Shown here: positions 43,466 to 52,810 of the stretch, in pieces
Numbering within the stretch: the stretch's first letter is position 1
Layout of the letters: each line of letters begins with the position of its first letter
NCBI GenBank assembly: GCA_040880065.1
Contig: JBBDJE010000038.1
Span: forward strand, 1 to 64,000
Length of the DNA: 64,000 bases
Direction: 5' to 3'
Source: Abyssibius sp040880065
Lineage (GTDB): Bacteria > Pseudomonadota > Alphaproteobacteria > Rhodobacterales > Rhodobacteraceae
Translations under genes and position numbers: made by a program
The notes under the pieces: model-generated
The model's database searches: none
What the model saw: only the letters and a program-made list of their open reading frames with translations
Told to the model about the DNA's origin: nothing

Positions 43466-44959
43466 TCAGCTTTTCTCTGACGGCAGTTTCGAAACCAAGC
43501 GTAGCGAAACTGACAGCCCCTCCAGCTGATAATGCGGGCGAAGGAAGAACTTCGAAGAGTAATAACCGGGGTTGCCCTCGACCTCTTCGACGACCACTTC
43601 CGCAGCGGCCAACGGTCTTTCAGCCTTTACCTCTTCCGACGAAATGTCGGCGTTGAAATCAACATAGTTGTTGATCCATTCCTGCAGCCAGCTTTGCATG
43701 GCTTCACGCTCTTTGAACGAGCCAAGCTTGTCACGCACGATACATTTCAGGTAATGCGCGAAACGGCAGGTGGCGAACAGATAGGGCAGACGCGCGCCAA
43801 GGTTGGCGTTGGCGGTCGCGTCCGGGTCGTCGTATTCGGCGGGCTTATGCAGCGATTGCGCGCCGATAAAGGCTGCCATGTCCGAGTTTTTCCGGTGGAT
43901 CAGCGGCATCAGCCCGTTATTGGCCAACTCGGCCTCACGACGGTCAGAAATCGCAATCTCGGTCGGGCATTTCATATCTACGCCGCCATCATCCGAGGGG
44001 AAGGTATGCGTGGGCAGGTTTTCAACCGTGCCGCCGCTTTCAACACCGCGAATCCGGGTGCACCAGCCATACATTTTGAACGAGCGGGTGATGTTTGTCG
44101 CCATGCCGTAAGCCGCGTTCACCCAGCCATATTTGGCATGGTCGGTGCCGTCGGTATCCTCTTCAAACGAGAAGTCTTCAACCGGATCGGTTTTGGCACC
44201 ATAGGGCAGACGGCCTAAAAAGCGCGGCATTGCAAGGCCGACATACTGCGCTTCCTGGCTTTCGCGCAGGCTGCGCCATGCGGCATATTCCGGGGTTTGG
44301 AAAATCTTGGTCAGATCGCGCGGATTGGCAAGCTCCGACCAGCTATCCATCTGGAACAGGGTCGGCTCGGCCCCGGTCAGGAAGGGGGCATGCGCTGCGG
44401 CTGCAATTTTCGACATTTCGCCAAGCAGTTCAACATCGGGCGGGGAATGATCGAAATAGTAATCGCCCATCAGGCAGCCATAGGGCGCGCCACCGAACTG
44501 GCCGTATTCTTCTTCATACAGCTTTTTGAAGATCGGCGACTGGTCCCATGCGGTGCCTTTGAACTTTTTCAGCGTCTTGCCCAAATCCTTTTTGGAAATG
44601 TTCAGCACGCGAATTTTCAGCATCTCGTCAGTTTCGGTGTTGTTCACCAGATAAGACAGGCCGCGCCATGCGCTTTCCAGTCTCTGAAAATCGCCATGAT
44701 GCAGAATTTCGTTCACTTGCGCGGTCAGCGTCTTGTCAATCGCGGCAATAATGCCTTCGATGGTTTTCAGCGCGTCATCCGACACAAGGTTGGTATTGGC
44801 CAGCGCCTGTTCGGCAAGGGTTTTAACCGCCTGCTCAACCGCCGAGCGCGCCGAATCCGATTTTGGGCGGAACTCTTTTTGCAGCAGGCCTGCAAATTCT
44901 TCGTTCGCAAAGATAGTGCTTGTCGCACCGCCTTCGGCTTGTTTTTCAGCTTCAGCCAT
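43466..44959 (-). CDS. tssC: T6SS sheath large subunit TssC (VipB)
   Basis: The 497-residue protein has the canonical TssC layout: ILHHGDFQRLESAWRGLSYLV, GCLMGDYYFDHSPPDVELL, YVGLAMPRFLGRLPYGAKTDP, and the C-terminal domain LGARLPYLFATCRFAHYLK ... ERPLAAAEVVVEEVEGNPG. With TssB it builds the contractile sheath. Its intact C-terminus contrasts with the truncated TssC-like part of the fusion at 29124-33911. It starts 2 bases after the tssB stop codon. Confidence 0.97.
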   Translation of the reverse strand: MAEAEKQAEGGATSTIFANEEFAGLLQKEFRPKSDSARSAVEQAVKTLAEQALANTNLVSDDALKTIEGIIAAIDKTLTAQVNEILHHGDFQRLESAWRGLSYLVNNTETDEMLKIRVLNISKKDLGKTLKKFKGTAWDQSPIFKKLYEEEYGQFGGAPYGCLMGDYYFDHSPPDVELLGEMSKIAAAAHAPFLTGAEPTLFQMDSWSELANPRDLTKIFQTPEYAAWRSLRESQEAQYVGLAMPRFLGRLPYGAKTDPVEDFSFEEDTDGTDHAKYGWVNAAYGMATNITRSFKMYGWCTRIRGVESGGTVENLPTHTFPSDDGGVDMKCPTEIAISDRREAELANNGLMPLIHRKNSDMAAFIGAQSLHKPAEYDDPDATANANLGARLPYLFATCRFAHYLKCIVRDKLGSFKEREAMQSWLQEWINNYVDFNADISSEEVKAERPLAAAEVVVEEVEGNPGYYSSKFFLRPHYQLEGLSVSLRLVSKLPSEKS

Positions 44960-44961
44960 GC

Positions 44962-45471
44962 TTATTCCTCCGCCGCATCAGATTTGGGTTTCGGGGTTGC
45001 GGCCAGCGCCTTGAGCAGCGCCGGGTCTTGGGTGATTTTCGCCATCAAATCCTCGGCCCCGGTTTTCCCGTCCATATAGGTCATCAGGTTGGAAAGCTGG
45101 GTGCGGGCTTCAAGCAGCTTGCGCAGCGGCTCCACCTTGCGCGCGATAGAGGCGGGCGTGAAGTCATCCATGCTGTCAAAGGTGATATCCACGGGCATAT
45201 TACCCTCGCCTGTCAGCGTATTGGGCACCGAGAAAGCCACGCGCGGTTTCATGGATTTCATGCGGTCATCGAAATTGTCGATGTCGATTTCCAGAAACTT
45301 GCGGTCGGCCACAGCCGGCAGCGGCTCTTCGGACTTGCCGGAAAGGTCAGACATAACACCCATCACGAATGGCAGCTGCATCTTCTTTTCTGCGCCGTAA
45401 ACTTCTACATCATACTCGATTTGAACGCGCGGCGCGCGGTTCCTCGCTAAAAACTTTTGGCTGCCAGCCAT
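44962..45471 (-). CDS. tssB: T6SS sheath small subunit TssB (VipA)
   Basis: The 169-residue protein is of normal length, with NRAPRVQIEYDVEVYGAEKK, LPFVMGVMSDLSGKSE, RKFLEIDIDNFDDRM and FSVPNTLTGEG. It pairs with TssC to form the sheath. Its first ~145 residues are about four-fifths identical by eye to the start of the giant fusion protein, pointing to a local duplication of tssB. Confidence 0.97.
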   Translation of the reverse strand: MAGSQKFLARNRAPRVQIEYDVEVYGAEKKMQLPFVMGVMSDLSGKSEEPLPAVADRKFLEIDIDNFDDRMKSMKPRVAFSVPNTLTGEGNMPVDITFDSMDDFTPASIARKVEPLRKLLEARTQLSNLMTYMDGKTGAEDLMAKITQDPALLKALAATPKPKSDAAEE

Positions 45472-45521
45472 GGTAAAATCTCCTTCCTGATATGTCGCCC
45501 GGTCTTTGGGCGCATTATTGC

Positions 45522-46559
45522 TTAATAGTCGCCAGACTCACTTATTCCGCTGATCGTCGAAACCTGTTCCACACCGCCTGAGGCCATATCCTTCATGATG
45601 GTCATAAAATCTGCCGAGACAAGCCTGCGTGCGCGCTGCATCAATAGAGGCACTGGGCTTGAAGGCTCGTAACGGGCATAATACTCGCAAATGCGATCTA
45701 TCGCACGCACAACATCATCATTCGATGCAATTGCGCCACCCCCACCACCGGACGGGCGCGGCGCACCACCACCCGAAGGCGCGGGCGTATCACTGCCACC
45801 TTTGGGGGCTTCAGCCTCGCCACCGCCAAGCGCCTTGTTCACCGCGCCTTGGGCCTTGAACAAAAGCTTGTCGAGCGCCGAAAGATCGGGGCTTTGGCTC
45901 GAAATACGCGCGTCGAGCGTTTTGCCAAGCTGCTTGAGTGCTTCGCGGGATTTGGTGATTCCGGTGCGAATTGCAGCCATTTGTTCGGGGTCGGTATCGG
46001 TAAACGCGCCGTTTATAAGTGCGGTTGTCGGCACCTGATCCATATCTGCGGCGGGCGGGCTTTCACCTTCGGCCACCTGCACATGGCGCAAACCAAAGCG
46101 GCCCATGCCGCGCGAAAGTGTCAGCGGAGCCCAACGCACAGCGCGCAAAACCGTATCGGTACCAACAAGCCCGCGCACGGCGTTTACACGCATTGTCGGG
46201 TCGTCATCATCGTCGGCGTCGAGCATCGGGTGCACAGTGTCCCAATACACATCGAGCACACGGTCGATATAGTCCATAACCTTGCCGAAAGCATCAAAAC
46301 CATCGGTATGCAGCGCCGCTTCGGCAAGAATGACCGCGATACGCAAATCCTTGCTGCGGCCCAAAAGCTCTAGCGCGCGCTTGCCAACATCGTTGAAATC
46401 AACCGCCTCGCCGGCAATAACCGCATCGCCGACCTGTTGTTCGCCCTTGGGTTTGGCAAGGGTTTCAAGCTCTACGAAATCCGGGTCATATTCCAAATCT
46501 TCGCCGCACGGCGAGTCTCCGTCAAACGGCTCAATGAGGGCTTCTACATCAATATTCAA
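45522..46559 (-). CDS. tssA: T6SS assembly protein TssA (ImpA N-terminal domain)
   Basis: The 345-residue protein opens with the ImpA_N signature ALIEPFDGDSPCGEDLEYDPDF and continues with VGKRALELLGRSKDLRIAVILAEAAL and a DYIDRVLDVYWDTVHPML stretch. A Gly/Pro-rich linker then leads to a short C-terminal helical segment, as in short-form TssA. TssA primes tube and sheath polymerisation. It is the first gene of the T6SS operon, with the long upstream gap as the likely promoter. Confidence 0.94.
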   Translation of the reverse strand: MNIDVEALIEPFDGDSPCGEDLEYDPDFVELETLAKPKGEQQVGDAVIAGEAVDFNDVGKRALELLGRSKDLRIAVILAEAALHTDGFDAFGKVMDYIDRVLDVYWDTVHPMLDADDDDDPTMRVNAVRGLVGTDTVLRAVRWAPLTLSRGMGRFGLRHVQVAEGESPPAADMDQVPTTALINGAFTDTDPEQMAAIRTGITKSREALKQLGKTLDARISSQSPDLSALDKLLFKAQGAVNKALGGGEAEAPKGGSDTPAPSGGGAPRPSGGGGGAIASNDDVVRAIDRICEYYARYEPSSPVPLLMQRARRLVSADFMTIMKDMASGGVEQVSTISGISESGDY

Positions 46560-46856
46560 GCCGACATCTCCCTAGGGCAGAAATACATGTTGGGCGGAAT
46601 TCCGCCAGAATGGCGTTATCCTAAGCGGAAACTGCCTTTTTGGGAAAGCATTTTATTACACAAAATTTTTGTCGCAGCGCCCCTTATCGCCTTGCAATTC
46701 TAATGCGATGCGCCCATGCCATCGGGCCCGGCCCGTCAAACGCGCATTTGCTGCACGGTTCTGCACCGTGCTACATCATGCTATATAGTGCTACATCGTA
46801 TCGACAGGCCAGCCCCGTGCCGCTAGACTGGCCACTGTTTTATTTAGGAGCGGTTC
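46560..46856. promoter_or_regulatory. Divergent promoter region of the T6SS operon and the M15 peptidase gene
   Basis: This 297-bp gap separates tssA (minus) from the peptidase gene (plus) and is the only long gap around the T6SS operon. The tssA-proximal half is AT-rich (near 46645-46685). Near the middle, GCACGGT (46753-46759) and ACCGTGC (46765-46771) form a perfect inverted repeat. Three abutting 10-bp units follow: GTGCTACATC (46768-46777), ATGCTATATA (46778-46787) and GTGCTACATC (46788-46797). One-helical-turn spacing suggests a cooperative regulator site. No open frame of note is present. Confidence 0.6.
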
Positions 46857-47708
46857 ATGCGTTGGGCACTGGTTTTAATTGCGGTCGCGATACTTACGGC
46901 ACCGGCGGGCTGGTTTGGTGCCTATTATTTGCTGGGCCGCGATACCGCCACACGCGCCGATCTTACGGAAGTTACAACAGCGCTCCGCGATCTGACGATC
47001 GACTTCAACAACCTAAGCCAGCAGGTCGAATTGCTGGAACAGCGCGGCGTTGGCGGTGGTGAAACCATCACATTTTCCGAGGCACCGGTTGCATCCGACA
47101 GCTTGCAAGACGCCTTTGCGCAGGTTGTGCTGATCGCCGACCGCCGCGAGGTGAACCAAGGCATGACCGCCGCCACACCGAGCTACCTGACCAGCCTGTT
47201 CGGCCCGCCCCGCGCCGACCTCAACCAGGATTGCCAGACCATGACCAACCCGGTTTTGGCTGGAATGCTGCGCACCGAAGATGTGGGGCCCATCCGTGTG
47301 CAAATGCTGGAACCGGCCATTATTTCAATGCGTCAGGTGTTCAAGAATGTCGAAATTTTCGAACCCGAGCTGTATGAGCGCATACGTTCAGCGGGCAGCC
47401 TGTGTGTGCGGCTCATTCGTGGTTCGGAAACCTCGGTTTCAACCCATAGCTTCGGGTTGTCGCTCGACCTCAACATCGACGGTGTCACCGATACATTGGG
47501 CGATGACCGCACCCAGCTTGGCCTGATCCTGCTGTCGGAGTTCTTCCAGCGCGAGGGCTGGTATTGGGGGGCAGGTTTTGGCCGCGAAGACTCGATGCAT
47601 TTTGAAGTGTCGCGTGAAAAGGTCGAGCAGTGGCGCCGGCTGGGCCTGTTGCCCGACGAGGCGACCGTGGCGGCCATCATGTCGGGTGCAGCACCCGCCC
47701 CGCAATAA
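46857..47708 (+). CDS. Membrane-anchored M15-type peptidoglycan peptidase
   Basis: The 283-residue protein has an N-terminal membrane anchor (ALVLIAVAILTAPAGWFGAYYLL), a short coiled-coil, and a C-terminal D-Ala-D-Ala/L-Ala-D-Glu peptidase domain with zinc-ligand motifs STHSFGLSLDLN and SMHFEVS preceded by WYWGAGFG. The domain should face the periplasm and cut peptide stems. In Acinetobacter the T6SS-linked TagX is a wall endopeptidase of this broad type, so a role in opening the wall for the T6SS is reasonable but inferred from position. AGGAG precedes the ATG. Confidence 0.82.
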   Translation: MRWALVLIAVAILTAPAGWFGAYYLLGRDTATRADLTEVTTALRDLTIDFNNLSQQVELLEQRGVGGGETITFSEAPVASDSLQDAFAQVVLIADRREVNQGMTAATPSYLTSLFGPPRADLNQDCQTMTNPVLAGMLRTEDVGPIRVQMLEPAIISMRQVFKNVEIFEPELYERIRSAGSLCVRLIRGSETSVSTHSFGLSLDLNIDGVTDTLGDDRTQLGLILLSEFFQREGWYWGAGFGREDSMHFEVSREKVEQWRRLGLLPDEATVAAIMSGAAPAPQ

Positions 47709-47709
47709 G

Positions 47710-49032
47710 CTAGCCCATTTCTCTTAGAAATTCGCGGCGCGCGGTGTCATTATCAATATGCCCTGCAAGGCTTTCGCACAGTTCCGCGCGATTGTGGCAG
47801 GTTTTGGCCGTGCGGCGCACCAGCACTTTGGCAATCGGGCCCAGATGCGGCATCAGATATCTGGTCATCGCATCAAGCGTAGCCTCATCCAGACCAAGCC
47901 CGCCCTGGGTTTGCGACCCGCCCAGCATCGCCTTCACCGCAACGCGGAATTTTTCGCGCTGCTCGGGGGTGATTTCGGCTGAAAGCTTGTCGACCAACTG
48001 GTCGGTTGATGATGTGCTTGATGACACCTTGCGCATAAGATGCTTGGCAATCGGGCCAATTTGTTCGGCCAAAAGCCGTTCGATTTTTTCCATCGCCGAA
48101 CGTGGTAACAAATCGGCCATGGTTTGCGACATGGGCGTTGCAGGTGCCGCATTGCGCGGGGCGGCGACAATCGTGCGTTCCATCGATTCCATCGCCTGCG
48201 CATCCAGCGCGCGCATAGCCGCGTTGATCGCGGCGGCAAAATCGCGGGCATTGTCAAACCGTGCGGCAGGCTCAACCGCAAGCGCGCGGCGCATGATATC
48301 ATCAAGGCTTTGCGGCAGTTCCGGCGCAAGTTCGAGCAGCGCCAGCGCATTGCCCGACATGACCTTCTGGCTCAACTCTCCCAGCCCCGAGGCCTGAAAC
48401 GGTTTGCGCCCAGTCAAAAGCTCGAAGAATATCACCCCCGCGGCGAACAAATCGGCCCGCGCATCGACCTGCTGGCCGGCAAACTGTTCGGGCGACATAT
48501 AATCGGGCGTGCCGATCATGCCGCCATAGGTGGCACCAAGCGATTCCACCCGCGCCACGCCAAAATCAGCGATTTTTAGGCGGCCATCGGGCAAAAGCAG
48601 TGCATTGGCGGGCTTCACATCGCGGTGGATAATGCCCGCATTGTGAATGGCTTCCAGCCCCGCAAGCATTTGCACCATGATCGACTGGGCCTCGCCAAGC
48701 GGTGGCAGTGGCGGGCGGCGCAGGCGGTCGCCTACGGTTTCGCTCTCGATGAACTCCATCACCAGATAGGGCTGATCGTCCTGCTCCAGATAGTCGAATA
48801 TCGTGACAAGATTGCCATGCAGCACGCGCCCAGCAGCGCGCGCCTCGCGCGCGAACCGCTCCAGCCATGCGGAACGCTCGCTATCGCTCATCAAATGGGC
48901 GTGCAGGGTTTTGATGGCGACAGTGCGGTCGATATCAGGGTCATGGCCCTTGTAAACCACGCCCATCGCGCCTTCGCCCAAAACCGAATCAACGCGATAT
49001 TTTCCTACGCTATGCGGTTGTTCCGCAGGCAT
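47710..49032 (-). CDS. Soluble Ser/Thr protein kinase (PpkA-like candidate)
   Basis: The 440-residue protein has a Hanks-type kinase domain in its first ~275 residues: glycine loop GEGAMGVVYKG, VAIK lysine, catalytic IIHRDVKPAN (Asp138), DFGVA and GTPDYMSPEQF. No membrane segment was found. The C-terminal ~140 residues contain two copies of a motif (IGPIAKHLMRKV and LGPIAKVLVRRT, each followed by an acidic helical stretch). It lies next to a haem-type HAMP sensor and near a T6SS with FHA and phosphatase proteins, making it one of two kinase candidates for that switch. Confidence 0.85.
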   Translation of the reverse strand: MPAEQPHSVGKYRVDSVLGEGAMGVVYKGHDPDIDRTVAIKTLHAHLMSDSERSAWLERFAREARAAGRVLHGNLVTIFDYLEQDDQPYLVMEFIESETVGDRLRRPPLPPLGEAQSIMVQMLAGLEAIHNAGIIHRDVKPANALLLPDGRLKIADFGVARVESLGATYGGMIGTPDYMSPEQFAGQQVDARADLFAAGVIFFELLTGRKPFQASGLGELSQKVMSGNALALLELAPELPQSLDDIMRRALAVEPAARFDNARDFAAAINAAMRALDAQAMESMERTIVAAPRNAAPATPMSQTMADLLPRSAMEKIERLLAEQIGPIAKHLMRKVSSSTSSTDQLVDKLSAEITPEQREKFRVAVKAMLGGSQTQGGLGLDEATLDAMTRYLMPHLGPIAKVLVRRTAKTCHNRAELCESLAGHIDNDTARREFLREMG

Positions 49033-49060
49033 ACTTACCTCAAATTTCTAGCTGGCCGCG

Positions 49061-49942
49061 CTAATCGTCCAACAGCTTCATGGCAGAATCAAGCGACCGG
49101 CGCATCCGGTTAAACGAGACCGACAAGGATGAAATTTCATCTTTGCCCGGCTTCACATAATCAGGCGCGGAAAAATCACCAAGCGAGACCTGTTCAGCCA
49201 TTTTGGACATCGTTGTCACAGGACGGATAACAATACGTGAAAGCAGCACGTTGATCACGATAATCACAATCGAGAAGGCGCCCAGCACCGTGGCCACCAG
49301 TACAATGATCAGTTCTTTGGCACGCGTATCGGCCAGCGTAAGTGGCGCATAGATCACCTGCGCGCCGATCGTTTCACCCAACTGCCAGCCAAAGCCGTTT
49401 TCAGCCCCGTAAAGATCGACCATCGCCGCTGGCGCGAGCGCCGGGTCTGAATGGCATTCAAGGCAGGATTCCGAGACGACTTTCAATGGAAAAGCCACAA
49501 CATGGACAGGACCAATCCCCTCGACCTCGCGCTCGACCGAAACCGAAGCCAGTGCCGGATTGGCGCGCAACTGGTTGATCAACTCGGCCTCCCAGGGTTC
49601 GGCCAAATCATCGGGGTTGGTCGGGTTCAGCGCCGCCTCTTTATAGTAATAATCTTTAAAGCTGGTCTGAAATTGCGCAAACACGGTTTGGGCTGAAAAC
49701 GACGGCACGCGGTGCGGCAAGAACAGAATATCGTTATCGGCCGCCAGAAGCGGGGCAACGCCGGTTGTTGTATAGGCCCGCACAGCCAGAGCATTGCCGC
49801 GAATAATCGCGATTTCGTTTTCAATTTCGACAATCGCATTCTGGCGCGCCGCAACATAGGCAAAATAAGAGGCGGTTGTCATGCCAATCAAACAGGCAAT
49901 CACAAGAACGAGGTTAAACTTGGTACGCAAACGCATTTGCAA
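49061..49942 (-). CDS. Membrane sensor with DUF3365 (haem-type) domain and HAMP, no output domain
   Basis: The 293-residue protein has an N-terminal membrane segment, a periplasmic ~180-residue domain like DUF3365/Tll0287 with a c-type haem motif CLECH (Cys160, Cys163, His164), a second membrane segment (IIVLVATVLGAFSIVIIVINVLL), and a HAMP domain ending the protein. There is no kinase, cyclase or methyl-accepting part. Its gene ends upstream of the soluble kinase 28 bases away on the same strand, so it probably signals through that kinase. Confidence 0.8.
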   Translation of the reverse strand: MQMRLRTKFNLVLVIACLIGMTTASYFAYVAARQNAIVEIENEIAIIRGNALAVRAYTTTGVAPLLAADNDILFLPHRVPSFSAQTVFAQFQTSFKDYYYKEAALNPTNPDDLAEPWEAELINQLRANPALASVSVEREVEGIGPVHVVAFPLKVVSESCLECHSDPALAPAAMVDLYGAENGFGWQLGETIGAQVIYAPLTLADTRAKELIIVLVATVLGAFSIVIIVINVLLSRIVIRPVTTMSKMAEQVSLGDFSAPDYVKPGKDEISSLSVSFNRMRRSLDSAMKLLDD

Positions 49943-50051
49943 CGATCCTATCTGGCGGTATCTTGTAGAGCAGATGTGTATTAGAGTTTGCCGAATTTCA
50001 CCAGCACAGATTCCGCCAGCGCTCAGAATCTGCTAACTATTTGGAGCTGTT

Positions 50052-51161
50052 ATGCCTTTGCTACGAGCCATTTGCCTTGCATTTTCAACCCTGATTCTGG
50101 GCGTTTCAGCCTATGCGCAAAGCGAACCCCCGCGTATCGTTGCCGTTCTTGTTTCGGCTGATGCTGAAAATACCCGTATCGAGCGGCTCGCCACAGCCTT
50201 GCAGGGATTGAACGCCGAAACCAAGATTGTGGCGGCTCCAAGTGATAGCGAGCTGCGCGCCTTGCTGCAAAGCTTTGCCAATACCGCGCTCGAATCCGAT
50301 GTGGTGATCATTTATATCGACGCACCGATCCTCTCGCTTGGCGAGCGCGCTTTTGTGGCCACCCAAGGGCTGAGTTTGCCGCGCGCCTCGGCGCTGCTCA
50401 CCCGCGCCGTGCCGCTTTCGGCTTTTGCCCGCGCTGCGGCTTTGGCTGAAAATGGCGGGCTTGTTATTGTGGGGGCGCAAGCGTTCAGCGGCACCATTCC
50501 CAGCGGTGCTACACAAGCCAGCGCCGCGCCAAGCCCGCGCAACGGCCTTGCCCCCGTGGTTTTCCTGCCCGAATCCGCGGCCGATAGCGCTATCGCAGCG
50601 GTGGCAATTGCACTGGAAATGCCAAGGGTTGAACTTGGCGATATGATGGCGGCCCTGAGCAGCATCAATGACGTCACACAATCCCAAACGCTACTGCGCC
50701 CAGTTGTGCTGCGCGCGCCTGTCACGGTTGCCCGCACGCAAACCTCTGCGCTGCCCGCAGCAAACAGCGCCACACCGCCTGCGCAAAGCAACACGGCACC
50801 GGCAACTGCCGAAACCGGCACATCGACCCCCGAAACTGCGCCCGAAACCACTCCGGCCAATTCCAACACCGCCAGCCTGCCGCAGGTAAGCGCAGAAGAG
50901 CTTGCCGCACAGCAAACCCCGCCGCCGCAAACCACCCCGCGCGCTGTGTCATTCGAAGAATTGGCGGCGCTGGAAAACAACCTCTCGCGCAGCGACAAGC
51001 GCGATATTCAACGCGGGCTGCGCGAGCGCGGGTTTTATCGTGGGTTGATTGACGGGGTGTTTGGCCGCCAGACCAAAAGCGCCATCGAAGCCTTTCAGGA
51101 ATCCATCGATGCAGAGCCGACCGGCATTCTGACCGAAGAGCAATTGGCACTGTTCTTGTAG
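50052..51161 (+). CDS. Exported caspase-fold-like protein with C-terminal peptidoglycan-binding domain
   Basis: The 369-residue protein has a signal peptide (LPLLRAICLAFSTLILGVSAYAQ-type), then ~200 residues resembling a degenerate caspase/CHAT-like fold (VVIIYIDAPILSLGERAFV) without a clear His-Cys pair. A ~90-residue Thr/Pro/Ala linker follows, and a C-terminal peptidoglycan-binding domain (IQRGLRERGFYRGLIDGVFG ... SAIEAFQ). It should be periplasmic and wall-bound. GGAG lies upstream of the ATG. It heads a plus-strand set of four genes. Confidence 0.7.
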   Translation: MPLLRAICLAFSTLILGVSAYAQSEPPRIVAVLVSADAENTRIERLATALQGLNAETKIVAAPSDSELRALLQSFANTALESDVVIIYIDAPILSLGERAFVATQGLSLPRASALLTRAVPLSAFARAAALAENGGLVIVGAQAFSGTIPSGATQASAAPSPRNGLAPVVFLPESAADSAIAAVAIALEMPRVELGDMMAALSSINDVTQSQTLLRPVVLRAPVTVARTQTSALPAANSATPPAQSNTAPATAETGTSTPETAPETTPANSNTASLPQVSAEELAAQQTPPPQTTPRAVSFEELAALENNLSRSDKRDIQRGLRERGFYRGLIDGVFGRQTKSAIEAFQESIDAEPTGILTEEQLALFL

Positions 51162-51238
51162 TTGCACCGCTTGGCACATGGCGCTGCGGGGTGTATCATC
51201 CGGCGTTTGAACTTCGTTTTTAGCCTTGGGCGGATTAC

Positions 51239-52810
51239 ATGTTTTTGAAGAGAATACTCTTGTTTCTGTTTATCGCCACGGCGCCGGTTGGTGCCCTTGC
51301 GGAAAACCGCGTGGCGCTGCTCATCGGCAATGCGAATTATGACAATGCCGCGCTGAACCTGCGCAACCCCGGCAATGACGTGACGCTCTTGGCGCAGTCG
51401 CTTCGCGACCTCGATTTCGAGGTGATCACCGCCACAGACCAAGACCTTGCCGGCATGCAGGCCGCTGTAAGCAGTTTTGGCACAGCAGCCAAAGGTGCTG
51501 ACATGGCCGTGTTCTTCTATGCGGGCCATGGTGTGCAGGTTGATGGCGCCAACTATCTGATAGCGCGCGATTTTTCGGGGAATGACAGCGATGCGCTTGC
51601 CCGCGCGGGCCTGCCCATGAACGCCATTCGCGATGCGCTTACCGCCGCCGACCCGGCCATTGGCATCATCATTCTCGATGCCTGCCGCAACAACCCGTTT
51701 GTGCAAACCGGCACCGTGGCGCAGGGGCTTGCGCGCTCTCAGGGTGGCGCGGGGCTGCTCATCGCTTACTCCACCGATCCGGGCAATGTGGCGTTTGATG
51801 GTGTGGGTGATAATTCGGTCTTTACTGAAGCCCTTGCCAACCATATCGCCACCAACGGGCTTGAAGCGCGGCTGATGTTTGGCCGTGTGCGCCAGCAGGT
51901 GATTCTGGCCACACGCGGCCAACAGGTGCCTTGGGTTGAAGAAGCCACTTTGGGTGAACATTATTTCGCCGAACGCGGCGATGCCCCGGCGCTGAACGTG
52001 GCTTCGGCGCGTGAAATGCAGGTCTGGCGCGAAATTTCGGTGCGCAGCGACATCGAAACCTTCCAGACCTACATCGCCGATTTTCCCGACGGCATGTTCC
52101 GCCAGTTTGCCGAAGACCGCATTCGTATGCTGCAACAGGCGCGGCTCGCGGGCGCGCCTTCCGGCCAGACCAGCGCCGAAATTCTGGCCAGCGCAGAGCC
52201 GCTTCGTGTTGCCGCAAGCCTCGGCACGCTTGGCTTTCTTGCCGACACACGCAGCCTGGTCGCAGTTACAAACGACGATCTGACCAGTGCATTTGATATT
52301 TATCGCGCCCAGCTTCTCAACCCGAACGACGCCACGCCCGAGGGGCTGTATCTGGACGCCGCGCGCATGACCATGTTTCTTGGCGCCACCACAGCCCAGC
52401 AAATCCGCACCGATATTGTGGCGCTTTCCGCGATTGACCGCACGCTGATCATCGCCCGCGATGCGCTGCGCCAGATTGAGACAATCGCCGAAAGCAACCC
52501 CGATGCGCTGCCATTGCTGGAACAGGCACGCGCAGATGTTGACGCGATCATCGCCTCGCAAAACGAGGTATTGGCCCGGCTTGACGCCACGCGCACCTAC
52601 TATCAAAGCCTGCTCGATAACGCGCAGGAAAACTTTCCCGATGAAATCGACTTTGATCTTCTGGACGGGCGCGCGGCTTCGCGTAGCCTAGCCCAGCTCC
52701 AAGACAGGGTCGCGCGCGATGCCGAACAATTCGTTCGCCACGTGCAAGGGTTAACCGCTGAAAACAAAGGAACCTACGCATGGCTTACCGACTTTCTGCC
52801 AAAAACCTGA
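51239..52810 (+). CDS. Exported caspase-family (C14) protease
   Basis: The 523-residue protein has a signal peptide (ending APVGALAEN), then a peptidase C14 domain with catalytic dyad His97 in FFYAGHGVQ and Cys149 in IILDACRNNP. A ~280-residue helical C-terminal region follows, with no membrane segment. Such bacterial caspase-like (orthocaspase) proteins cut after basic residues; substrates here are unknown. Its end overlaps the following lipoprotein gene by 31 bases in another frame, so the two are translationally coupled. Confidence 0.87.
   Translation: MFLKRILLFLFIATAPVGALAENRVALLIGNANYDNAALNLRNPGNDVTLLAQSLRDLDFEVITATDQDLAGMQAAVSSFGTAAKGADMAVFFYAGHGVQVDGANYLIARDFSGNDSDALARAGLPMNAIRDALTAADPAIGIIILDACRNNPFVQTGTVAQGLARSQGGAGLLIAYSTDPGNVAFDGVGDNSVFTEALANHIATNGLEARLMFGRVRQQVILATRGQQVPWVEEATLGEHYFAERGDAPALNVASAREMQVWREISVRSDIETFQTYIADFPDGMFRQFAEDRIRMLQQARLAGAPSGQTSAEILASAEPLRVAASLGTLGFLADTRSLVAVTNDDLTSAFDIYRAQLLNPNDATPEGLYLDAARMTMFLGATTAQQIRTDIVALSAIDRTLIIARDALRQIETIAESNPDALPLLEQARADVDAIIASQNEVLARLDATRTYYQSLLDNAQENFPDEIDFDLLDGRAASRSLAQLQDRVARDAEQFVRHVQGLTAENKGTYAWLTDFLPKT

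Noticed and set aside
51095..52606. 503-residue minus-strand frame opposite the caspase gene
   Set aside because: The plus frame has a signal peptide and the His97/Cys149 caspase motifs; the minus frame shows no family pattern.
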